Assembly: GCF_030253575.1 (NCBI RefSeq)
Contig: NC_080560.1
Span: forward strand, 32,601,501-32,665,500
Direction: 5' to 3'
DNA from: Rhododendron vialii
Lineage: Eukaryota; Streptophyta; Magnoliopsida; Ericales; Ericaceae
Length of the DNA stretch: 64,000 bases
The stretch's first letter is position 1. Every line of letters begins with the position of its first letter. A model generated the notes under the pieces. That model was not told the DNA's origin and ran no database searches. It worked only from the letters and a program-made list of their open reading frames with translations. Positions 47,491-57,299 of the stretch are shown one piece after another. The translations under genes were made by a program, and so were the position numbers.

Positions 47491-48201
47491 ACACTTTTCA
47501 CAATCGACATCATTTCATAATCAATTTCATCATCCCTTTAACGGTTATACCACTGAATTTTAATTAGTCATTATGTGACTCCACAAATATACATGTTCAT
47601 GCCTCCTCTTTTGTTTACATACCCGCATCTTACATGACGTACTAAGCCCATACATAAATTCCTACAATACTCTGTCCATTAGTTATTCACTTTCATTCCG
47701 CTTCCCATTTCACAAACATCCATTCATTCAATTAAATCCAAAGACCATTTAATCAATCGCATGGTATTATAAGACCAACAATCTACCATATCGCATATAC
47801 TCAAATACACACGTCCTCACCGTACCCCTAAGTACACCCCCGTACCTTCGCATACCACATATCAACCCACGACTAGACTCTACGATGCCCGATTATCTAG
47901 TTTCTATACTCGGAGTCTGTAAAAGCATGCACTGTGGGAATCTAAGAATCTTACGAGTTAAGAGAGAAAACGGATTGCAAAACTACTCATCAAATCCCTA
48001 GACATGATCACTCTAGTCCATTGAATGCCACTCTAAGTGAGGAACGAGTAATACTCACCAAAACACTTGGAATGATGCGTAAACAAACTCATAAGAGTCA
48101 AAGAAAAGCTTCGACATACGAGTTGAAGGATATAGGGAAGCAGCTGAAAGATACTGCAGCAGCTCAAGAAAGCAGCTGAAAGCAGCTCAAACTCCTAATC
48201 T

Positions 48202-48602
48202 CCTACCGGTAGGCAGGCAAGTCCTACCGGTAGAACTTGAAAACAAAAGGGCCAACATCTGAACAAAGCCGCTTGACCTACCGGTAGGTAAAAAGTTCCT
48301 ACCGGTAGAAGCACTTGACCTACCGGTAGGTGAGAAGTTCCTACCGGTAGAAATTGGGAACAGAAAGGTCAACAGTTGAACGAAATAATTTTTGTACTTG
48401 ACCTACCGGTAGGTAAGGAATTCCTACCGGTAGGAATCGAATTCGTTGAGCAGCTTTTGAGCTGCTGCTGTACGTTTGAGCTGGTTACGAAGGAATTTCT
48501 CAATCGTTCTACCGGTAGGTGAAGAGTTCCTACCGGTAGGGAATCGATTTTCTGGTAAATTAACAACGTTCTACCGGTAGAAAGGACGGGCCTACCGGTA
48601 GG
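48202..48602. repeat. Array of 12 TACCGGTA palindromes in phased pairs (3' LTR copy)
   Basis: TACCGGTA starts at 48204/48225, 48279/48300, 48321/48342, 48404/48425, 48510/48531 and 48572/48593. Every pair is exactly 21 bp apart, and the second and third pairs form four sites at constant 21-bp steps. The extended core is usually CCTACCGGTAGG, a 12-bp perfect palindrome. Sequence between the sites is not conserved except short words such as AAGTTC. Confidence 0.95.
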
Positions 48603-49188
48603 AATCCAGGAAAAATAGACAATTCTGACAGCGACTACGAATTTTCAATCCAAACTTAAACACGACATTACAAGCACGATTCATGCACCAAATCACTCAT
48701 AAAACATATAAAGAGAGGTAGAATTCCCTACCTCAAGTGATTCGATCGAAACCCAAGCGATTGATCAAGCCCTAGACTCCGAAAACTTCAAAATCAACCG
48801 AATCTCCTCCTCCGAGCGAAACCCACGAAATTTCAAGCTCAACAACGTGAATGGATGAAGGTTTGGAGGTTATTTACCATGGGTTTTGAGTCCGGGTTGG
48901 AGAGGGAAAAAGAGAGTGTGTGTGTGTCGAGAGAGAGGGAGAGCCGAGAGAGAGACAGCCGAGAGAAAGAAGAAAAAAAAATGAAAAGGGGAAAGATGTT
49001 CCCTGGGAATAATAGAGGTGAGGGAAATAATCCCATGCCCTCACACCACACACTCACACATGCAACTCTCATCTATTTACCTTTATATCCTTCCACAAAT
49101 ACGCCATTCCATATATCCACACCGTTTATCTCGACAAGCCGTACAGTTATATAAAAAAAAATATAGGCCTAAAATACGGGTCTCTACA

Positions 49189-49202
49189 CCCTACCCTCCT
49201 TA
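49189..49202 (-). other. Polypurine tract of the retrotransposon
   Basis: On the minus strand AAGGAGGGTAGGG abuts the LTR start TGTAGAG. Typical second-strand primer. Confidence 0.85.
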
Positions 49203-49878
49203 AAAAAAAATTTCGTCCTCGAAATTAGATAAGGCAAGCCTAATCATGCCAAGCATCACATCAACATACTCCAACTGTAACACTATCCATTATACAACAA
49301 TTCAATTACCATCAAAGTCTATGTCTAGATTCACATCAAGCAAACCACAACAAACACGCGTATATCTTTCGAACTTCGTACCCCCATTTCCACGTAACCA
49401 TGCACTAACAACATCGGCTTACCTTTCAACAATGGACTACGCGAGTCTAAGGTACGCATCGGTTTCTCATCATAGGACACTTAAGCTCCTAATTCAATTT
49501 CGGACCTTTCTAACACATGCAAAGGATTTATTTCATACCTCCTCAATCTCCGTATACATAATGCGTCATATATTTTGAAAAAGTTAGGCGGCAACGTCAA
49601 ACGGTTCACAGTTTCTAAACTTTTCTTTATTATACAAATCCCATACACAATTATCTATCTCACCATTGAGATCTTACCTCCTAAGTATAACCAGATAATC
49701 CAATTGACTTCCCGAGACTTCCATCTAGAATGGGCGGTGATCAAGCGCCTCTTCCAAGTGGATTTCACCGGTTGTCGCCTGGGTATCCCCAAAACATGCA
49801 CATAGTGTCCGACACTTAAACTATCTTTCTTACGGTGAACGCTTCCTTTCTACCAGAACGAGACAAACCCCAACGCAA

Positions 49879-50739
49879 CTATGCTTTACGAAATTCATGA
49901 TTTCCCTTCTTCAAATAACATTGGGTGACGTTGACAGTCAACACAATCCTTTGGTCGGCCGTCCGCAGTGAGCAATCTCTGACGATCTTTACCTTTCTCT
50001 TTTCGATCATTCTCCCTCGAGCTTCCAAATATCGTTGGCGAATCGAATTAATTATTTTAGCGGGTCCATAATACAAGCCAATTCTTCTAAAAGCCGCACC
50101 AAATTTTCATTCTAGGTTGGGTGATTCTATATCATGAGAAGGATTCGATTTGTCATCTCAAACGAAACGAATAAGCTACAAAACTCAAGTAGTGTCAATC
50201 AAGAATTGGAAGAATGGTAACGAGGCATCCGAAATTCAAAGAACACGTACAATCTTCAGGGTGGTTTGGCAACAATTCAAAATACCTTTTTATGACAACC
50301 CAAGAAATTTGAAATGACTAATCATGACTTTCTTATTGCTTTTCGAGTCAACAGAGTCAGTGAATAACCTTTAGCAACTGAACGATGTCGATACTAAGGA
50401 TAAATACAAGAAGTGAAACAAATCTCTAGTAAGTTAACTGATACAAGATCAAAAATTTGTCCAATACCGGGAATGGTAAGACCTTCCAACAAGTTAAGGC
50501 TGAGTGTTACAGAATGAGTCATGTGCCTCCAAAGTCAAGGAACCACGACAGAGTAAAATAACACTTAAAGTAATTTCCACAATTGAATTTGTATTGAACG
50601 GTGTCAATGAATAGACATCAATAGGTATGTCACCACAAGATTGACTCCAACCATGGAAATTCGAACCAACCGAATAGGCAAGGGCAAACAAATAGATACA
50701 AAGCGGATGTGAGTTCAAATCATATGACTTCTTAGTCAT
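49879..50739 (-). pseudogene. Weak pol remnants in the retrotransposon interior
   Basis: 49879-50076 (minus) reads GPAKIINSIRQRYLEARGRM and then KIVRDCSL, which resembles the integrase zinc-binding region (G..K....I..RY....M....V..C), with the second Cys lost. 50494-50739 contains a LFALAYSVGSNFHG stretch that could be a decayed RNase H motif (VFALKIWRHYLYG). Order and spacing fit RNase H then integrase, but both matches are by eye and weak. Confidence 0.35.
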
Positions 50740-51591
50740 GGGACCAAAATGGATGATGGCCTAAGCAGGCAATAATGGGAACAAGGTCTAAATTTTGATA
50801 ATGCTAACAAATTTGTATTTCATACGGTACATAGCCAAAGGTTGGGTTCAATAGATTGATGTTGCAAATTAAATACTTATATGGAATAACGGTTACAAGC
50901 AAACGACGAAAATGGTAATCGCATCAAGGAAATCCAAACTGACCAATGAAAATTTATCTCAAGCAGGGTAATGTCAAAATAAGACCTTGAATAGGGAACG
51001 AGGAACATTTGTCAAATTTGATAGCAACAGTGTCATAAGATACTTCGCTACGAGAATTTAAATATGCCCAAGAAAAGTTAGGAAGGGATCGCATGACAAT
51101 TGACTCAAATACTGAGAATTATAACGGGTCATCCACCCACTGGATTTCATGGAAGAATAAATTACGATACAATTCTGGCAATATTCAGCTCGGCCAATGA
51201 AAGATGGTAATAAAAGAAACAACTCTTCTAAACTCACATTTGAGATGTCACCAATCATCATGGATACAAACAATCCCTGTCCAAATCAGACCAAATCTCG
51301 ATATAAGCAATTTAAAGAGGTCAAAGACAACACTTCAATACGGAATGATTAACCTCTAATCTCGGCAAATATGATCTATCGATATTTCTCAACACGCGTG
51401 GACTAAGATTTCTTATTTTCTATTCCAAACATGGACAAGAATAGGATTCTCAATGAGTGAAATGCTTCCAAATCAAAGGTATTGTAGAGAATGAGTAGCA
51501 CAACTAGGAATAAATGATACCTCAAACAAGTGACGCTTCTAAGAGCTAGAGAATAAGGGGGGGTGGTAGTTTAGCGGCGGAACTGCATCTG
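50740..51591. other. Retrotransposon interior without recognisable coding
   Basis: No reverse transcriptase or protease motif found on either strand; a 71-codon minus frame at 51058-51273 has no recognisable content. Confidence 0.6.
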
Positions 51592-52110
51592 TTACTGTTT
51601 CGACGTATGTGTTTCCTGCTGCATCGAGCTCGACTCACCATGTACTCCCAATTCCCGAAGACAATTCCTTGCCATGTGGCCACGTTCACCGCAAGTATAA
51701 CAAGATCCCCCACGCCATGGGCATTGAGAACGAATATGACCAAGCTGACGACATCGATAACACACAGTCTGACACTTGAGAAGAGCTCTTGGAGTCCCGA
51801 TATAAAAAGGTGGCTTAAAGCCCTGCTGGTCCTGAGTAAAGTGATTTAATACTCTAGGTTTCTGCCTTCCTGAACTCTCAACACTCTTAGAAGATGATTT
51901 TGTGCTAACGACTCGATGCCTAATTTCTCCCACATTCACACCACCTTGCGCACCTTCCAGTGTCTCGACACCTTTTCCGCACTCAGCAATCTCAGGAAAC
52001 ATCGCTTCATCCCTGGTACATTGACTCACTTCATTCTCCCCGTTTGCACTACAGCCCTGGTGCTCACGATCCCCAGTCTCACCACACCTATCTCCACGTC
52101 TCGAAGACAT
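51592..52110 (-). CDS. gag: Short Gag-like protein with two CCHC zinc knuckles
   Basis: 172 residues from an ATG about 270 bp inside the 5' LTR border. Two CX2CX4HX4C knuckles: C117-C130 (CYRCRQLGHIRSQC) and C137-C150 (CYTCGERGHMARNC), the nucleic-acid-binding part of Gag nucleocapsid. The N-terminal 110 residues are polar and low in hydrophobics and do not show the usual capsid (retrotransposon gag) domain, so the capsid appears deleted. A function in packaging by a helper element is conceivable. The short length suggests a nucleocapsid-only derivative. Confidence 0.8.
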   Translation of the reverse strand: MSSRRGDRCGETGDREHQGCSANGENEVSQCTRDEAMFPEIAECGKGVETLEGAQGGVNVGEIRHRVVSTKSSSKSVESSGRQKPRVLNHFTQDQQGFKPPFYIGTPRALLKCQTVCYRCRQLGHIRSQCPWRGGSCYTCGERGHMARNCLRELGVHGESSSMQQETHTSKQ

Positions 52111-52362
52111 CCTACTATGGAAGCATAAGAAATGAAATCATCAACATTAGCCACCTAATTATGTGCTACAGGTCTCCAACCTTTCCAACCGAAGTCAACA
52201 ACTTTGTGCCACTCTATGTGATATATATATGCAATGTCACATCGACATACTGACTCTTCATGCAAGCACACATGTGATTTTGTAAAAAGATGCAGCAATT
52301 TTTTTTTTTTGAACCCATGAGACCAAAAGTCTCCCCACGGTCTCAAGGTATTCTAAACTTAC

Positions 52363-52374
52363 GCTCTGATACCA
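52363..52374 (-). other. Primer-binding site for initiator tRNA-Met
   Basis: On the minus strand TGGTATCAGAGC, complementary to the 3' end of plant initiator tRNA-Met, three bases from the 5' LTR end. Confidence 0.93.
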
Positions 52375-52377
52375 AGT

Positions 52378-54981
52378 TGTCACGCCCTCGATTTTCAACA
52401 TAATAAAGTAATACATTTCAATAAAAGAGAAACCTCGCATATCATATACGTTACCCAAATGAGTTTCCCACCTGTTTAATTTACAAACAAGTCCTTAAGT
52501 TTAGATAATTACAACTTTAGTCAAAAGAAAATTCAGTAATAATTAGTTACAAAACCACCTTTAACAAAATGAGATCTTCACAAAGATGACGAAATAACCA
52601 GTGAAGTCAGCTTCCAAAAGTCTTTTACTGTCAAGCACACAATGCATGCAATAATTTGCCCGGCATCAGAACCTGAAAAGAAAGATTTGGTTGAGCTACA
52701 CTAGCCCAGTAGAAAATTCTAAACTCAAGCTATATGTAATTTGAATGAACCATGCACCGAGAATGGATGAGTACTGACAGATACGCCTATACCACAAATG
52801 ACTACCAACAAGCTGCGAATTATCGCCTAAGAGTCCTAGACTTCACATCAATGTCACTAGCCGTTTACTTCTTTAACTAGTTACATTATTAAACTCATGT
52901 CATCTCACACTTATCTATAATCAAATCAAAACATCTTATTATTCTCCGTATGATAGTACAATCTTTCTCGTGTCCACATTGATCTTCATTAAATCCCTTA
53001 ATTGCAAAACCTTTCTTTTCCTTTAATCCGGTATTTCCCATCAAATAATCACTAGGGTCACCTCGGGTCTAGTTCCCTCGAGCGCAGGGTCACCCCGAGT
53101 CTTTTCCCTCAATAACAATAATCGGGTGGGGTCACCTTGGGTCTAGTTCCCTCGAGCGCAGGGTCACCCCAAGTCTTTTCCTCCAATAATATGAATCAGT
53201 TGGGTCACCTCGGGTCTAGTTCCCTCGAGCGCAGGGTCACCCCGAGTCTTTTCCCTCAATAACGACCACTTGGGTCACCTTTCACACTTTTCACAATCGA
53301 CATCATTTCATAATCAATTTCATCATCCCTTTAACGGTTATACCACTGAATTTTAATTAGTCATTATGTGACTCCACAAATATACATGTTCATGCCTCCT
53401 CTTTTGTTTACATACCCGCATCTTACATGACGTACTAAGCCCATACATAAATTCCTACAATACTCTGTCCATTAGTTATTCACTTTCATTCCGCTTCCCA
53501 TTTCACAAACATCCATTCATTCAATTAAATCCAAAGACCATTTAATCAATCGCATGGTATTATAAGACCAACAATCTACCATATCGCATATACTCAAATA
53601 CACACGTCCTCACCGTACCCCTAAGTACACCCCCGTACCTTCGCATACCACATATCAACCCACGACTAGACTCTACGATGCCCGATTATCTAGTTTCTAT
53701 ACTCGGAGTCTGTAAAAGCATGCACTGTGGGAATCTAAGAATCTTACGAGTTAAGAGAGAAAACGGATTGCAAAACTACTCATCAAATCCCTAGACATGA
53801 TCACTCTAGTCCATTGAATGCCACTCTAAGTGAGGAACGAGTAATACTCACCAAAACACTTGGAATGATGCGTAAACAAACTCATAAGAGTCAAAGAAAA
53901 GCTTCGACATACGAGTTGAAGGATATAGGGAAGCAGCTGAAAGATACTGCAGCAGCTCAAGAAAGCAGCTGAAAGCAGCTCAAACTCCTAATCTCCTACC
54001 GGTAGGCAGGCAAGTCCTACCGGTAGAACTTGAAAACAAAAGGGCCAACATCTGAACAAAGCCGCTTGACCTACCGGTAGGTAAAAAGTTCCTACCGGTA
54101 GAAGCACTTGACCTACCGGTAGGTGAGAAGTTCCTACCGGTAGAAATTGGGAACAGAAAGGTCAACAGTTGAACGAAATAATTTTTGTACTTGACCTACC
54201 GGTAGGTAAGGAATTCCTACCGGTAGGAATCGAATTCGTTGAGCAGCTTTTGAGCTGCTGCTGTACGTTTGAGCTGGTTACGAAGGAATTTCTCAATCGT
54301 TCTACCGGTAGGTGAAGAGTTCCTACCGGTAGGGAATCGATTTTCTGGTAAATTAACAACGTTCTACCGGTAGAAAGGACGGGCCTACCGGTAGGAATCC
54401 AGGAAAAATAGACAATTCTGACAGCGACTACGAATTTTCAATCCAAACTTAAACACGACATTACAAGCACGATTCATGCACCAAATCACTCATAAAACAT
54501 ATAAAGAGAGGTAGAATTCCCTACCTCAAGTGATTCGATCGAAACCCAAGCGATTGATCAAGCCCTAGACTCCGAAAACTTCAAAATCAACCGAATCTCC
54601 TCCTCCGAGCGAAACCCACGAAATTTCAAGCTCAACAATGTGAATGGATGAAGGTTTGGAGGTTATTTACCATGGGTTTTGAGTCCGGGTTGGAGAGGGA
54701 AAAAGAGAGTGTGTGTGTGTCGAGAGAGAGGGAGAGCCGAGAGAGAGACAGCCGAGAGAAAGAAGAAAAAAAAATGAAAAGGGGAAAGATGTTCCCTGGG
54801 AATAATAGAGGTGAGGGAAATAATCCCATGCCCTCACACCACACACTCACACATGCAACTCTCATCTATTTACCTTTATATCCTTCCACAAATACGCCAT
54901 TCCATATATCCACACCGTTTATCTCGACAAGCCGTACAGTTATATAAAAAAAAATATAGGCCTAAAATACGGGTCTCTACA
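52378..54981 (-). repeat. 5' LTR (element sense) of the retrotransposon
   Basis: Same 2604-bp length as the partner. I noticed only two substitutions (near 53128 versus 47335, and 54639 versus 48846). Contains the likely promoter for the element. The palindrome array is at 53997-54393. Confidence 0.95.
53995..54395. repeat. Array of 12 TACCGGTA palindromes in phased pairs (5' LTR copy)
   Basis: Identical arrangement to 48202-48602, shifted by 5793 bp. In element sense it lies between about 590 and 990 bp into the 5' LTR, where it could act on element transcription. Confidence 0.95.
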
Positions 54982-54986
54982 GGCCG

Positions 54987-54996
54987 TCATTTTCCC
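54987..54996. mobile_element. GGGAAAATGACGG miniature element, copy D, right part
   Basis: TCATTTTCCC after the GGCCG duplication (54982-54986) completes the right end interrupted at 46584. Confidence 0.88.
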
Positions 54997-55429
54997 TTCT
55001 TTTTTTTTAGTGTGTGTGGGCCTGGGGGGACAGGATATATTGTCTTGGTCAGGGCCGCAAATGAGTCGAACAGATCCGAGTCTTAGAAATGCTCGGTCTT
55101 GTTTGTTAAGTTGTTAGCGAACACGGGTTCGAGCTCGAACTCAATAACAATTGACGAGCCGACCTGGCCTAGATTTGAGCCGAACTCGAATTTGTTCATA
55201 GCCTTAACAAGAAAAAAAATTCATATAATATACTGGCGTGTCTAGAGCCACAAGTAAAAATTTTATTATGCACATAAATAATGTCACGTATATAAAAATT
55301 ATTTCAATATATATATATATAACACTGCAAAATGGGATATATTTTCGATACTCAAAATTTTGTTCCAATAGAATGACTATAAATTTGGCCCGCATATGCA
55401 ATTAGACTCTAAACAACTAAAGTAACGTG

Positions 55430-55560
55430 GGCAACCACTAAGAAATTGGCTTAGTGGACATGAGAAAGTAATAAGAGTTTATCTTTTATGAAGTTGCACG
55501 TTCGAATCTCATGGAGGCCAAACATTCCAAAGGGTCACTGAAGGATTCATCCTATCGTTA
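55430..55560 (+). mobile_element. Possible tRNA-derived SINE
   Basis: TTGGCTTAGTGGACATGAG resembles an A box and CACGTTCGAATCTCATGG a B box, 55-60 bp apart. No clear tail. Confidence 0.45.
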
Positions 55561-55704
55561 ACTTCAGAATCCCAAAATTAATTGAAGTGCACTCAAGTTA
55601 TCCCGAATATGCAGTTTTATAGAAGTCCTAAAGTAATGTGGGCAATGGACACAATTTGCTCCCGAAAGAATGCAAAATGTGCGGAGCCAATTCCAAATTA
55701 CTTA

Positions 55705-55896
55705 GGCCTTGTTCGTTTAGCATATTTAGGTATTTTAGTTTTGGTAATAGGTGGAAAGAGAAATAGGGTAATGATTGGAGAGATGGGTAATGAGTGGAGA
55801 GAGATAGATAGAAAAATGAAATTAATAATTGAAGAAATAAGATAATGATTGAAAAACAAAATTAAAACAAAATAAATATGCTAAACGAACAAGGCC
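55705..55896. mobile_element. Tourist-like miniature element (TTA duplication)
   Basis: GGCCTTGTTCGTTTAGCATA at the left and its exact complement TATGCTAAACGAACAAGGCC at the right; TTA on both flanks (55702-55704, 55897-55899). 192 bp. Confidence 0.9.
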
Positions 55897-57299
55897 TTAG
55901 CTTTTTTTCTAATTGGTTACCCTATCTCTATCAACGTGTGGTAGGACTTCAACTTTTTTGAAAAAACAATGGGGATGGTTGCAACTAATCAACGGATTGC
56001 GGTTGACATTCCAGATGTTGGTTGTTTCTAGTTAAATCTGGTAACCGTTCTTCAAATCTATGAAACGTAGAGGATTACTATTACACATTGTTTTCGGGAT
56101 TTGTGTGGGTCGAGACTCAGGTTCGTCTTGCCTATCTCGGGGTAGACTTTGAGAAAAATAAAGGCAGTAATTTTGTCACACCTTTTTTTGATAATGCCAC
56201 ATCCTGCAAGTGTATTTTTTGATGCAAAAATACACTTATAGAGTATGACATTATCAAAAAATGGTGTAGCAAAATCATTTCTAAAAAATAAAAGAGAAAA
56301 TGTTATGAACGCGTTCAAATTTACATCTATTTATAAATCCTCTCTTGCAAGCGAAGTTTGTGGGTATTTCCATCATTAACAAAACTCGAGCGAGTGCTGT
56401 TTAGTAGATACATGAGTGTCATGGCACCTTGAGCCGTAGGTCTGCCGCTGCTTCCTGTGCTCTCTTTGTGATTATTCTTTTTCCTTTGGTTGGTCATGGG
56501 TTTTTTTTTTTTGGGGGGGGGGCAGGGGGGCGGCAAATTACCAGTGGCTGAAGCGAGCCTACCCATAGGGACAAAAATGTACAATATTCGACAACTCTTT
56601 GATTCTCTCTTTGGCCATCGCAACTGTGACCTTGGCAGTTGCAACCACTTCGAACACCAACTTGAGGTTGTCCCCCCTCCCTCCTTCTCCCTCTCCAATT
56701 TCTCTCGATGTTTTGTTAATTAGGATGTCATTTTGCCCGACTCTGTGTGTGTGTGTGTGTTTTTTTTTTTTTTTTGTATTTTTCCCTCTTTGGTAGGCTA
56801 AAGATATTACGTTTACGAAATTACCAATCGGTGGGAGTTTGTGGCAATATTCACCACTTCGATGGTGTGAAGTTCTGAAATTCCCAAAAATATTTCCAGC
56901 AAATACTCATTTCGTCCGAATTAATAGTATCCCGGGGGCGATTGTTTAGCTAAAAAAATTTGATACTGTACTACTCGTGCCGTCTGCCGACTAGCTGGCA
57001 CATGGTGTCAGCCGCCGCTACAGTTCCACGCTCTTCCTTAAACGCGTAGCACTTGCCTTTCCATACTAGTCAAGTCATATTTAGACAGACAGAGAGGGAG
57101 ACAGAAATTATACGGAGTAGTTGTTTTCTGACTTCAAACAAAAGAACCCGCCAACACGCCTCCTCCTCACATCCTCTCTCTATCTCTCTCTATCTCTCTC
57201 CAATTGTAACCATACGTCTCGCGTCGTAAATTCGGATCGTTTAAAGCTTTCCACAGAGTCGATTGAACGAGGGATTTTTGGGTTTAGGGTTTCAGAGAG

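Larger units (their letters stand above)
46585..49188 (-). repeat. 3' LTR (element sense) of the retrotransposon
   Basis: 2604 bp. Contains a run of three or four about 72-bp direct repeats (from 47262), the TACCGGTA palindrome array (48204-48600), and GA-rich sequence at 48895-48985. Borders are TG at one end and CA at the other. Short frames in it, including the TGR-rich ones, are not considered genes. Confidence 0.95.
46585..54981 (-). mobile_element. Recent LTR retrotransposon, Ty3/gypsy-like, non-autonomous
   Basis: Two 2604-bp LTRs (46585-49188 and 52378-54981) flank a 3189-bp interior. In element sense the LTR starts TGTAGAGACCC and ends GGGCGTGACA. GGCCG is duplicated at 46580-46584 and 54982-54986. 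The primer site TGGTATCAGAGC and polypurine tract show minus-strand orientation. The interior has one short Gag-like frame with two CCHC knuckles and only weak traces of RNase H/integrase, so it cannot encode a full pol. LTR identity is near complete. Assigned to Ty3/gypsy from the knuckles, the primer site and the pol traces; the order of pol domains cannot be proven. Confidence 0.93.
54997..57299. other. Upstream region of the ORP gene
   Basis: No gene. Holds hAT-like ends at 55049-55205 (AGGGCCGCAAATGAG and TTTGTTCATAGCCTTA), a SINE-like tract, a Tourist element, a small hairpin at 56170-56275 (AGTGTATTTTTTG / CAAAAATACACTT) and poly-G and GT/T tracts at 56500-56775. 57160-57299 is a CT-rich leader. 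Confidence 0.7.

Noticed and set aside
48187-48566. Minus-strand frames rich in PTGR/STGR peptides in both LTRs
   Set aside because: They arise from translating the TACCGGTA palindrome at 21-bp (7-codon) steps; the repeats fall in different frames and no start context or conserved protein is seen. The LTR is non-coding here.
48202-48602. CRISPR-like regularly spaced repeats at TACCGGTA
   Set aside because: Repeats are only 8-12 bp, palindromic, and lie within a plant LTR; spacers are 9-13 bp in pairs. Not a CRISPR array.
54632-54947. Frames of 77-99 codons repeated in both LTRs (RERESRERD-type)
   Set aside because: Low-complexity GA/GT sequence in the LTR; identical copies reflect LTR duplication, not genes.
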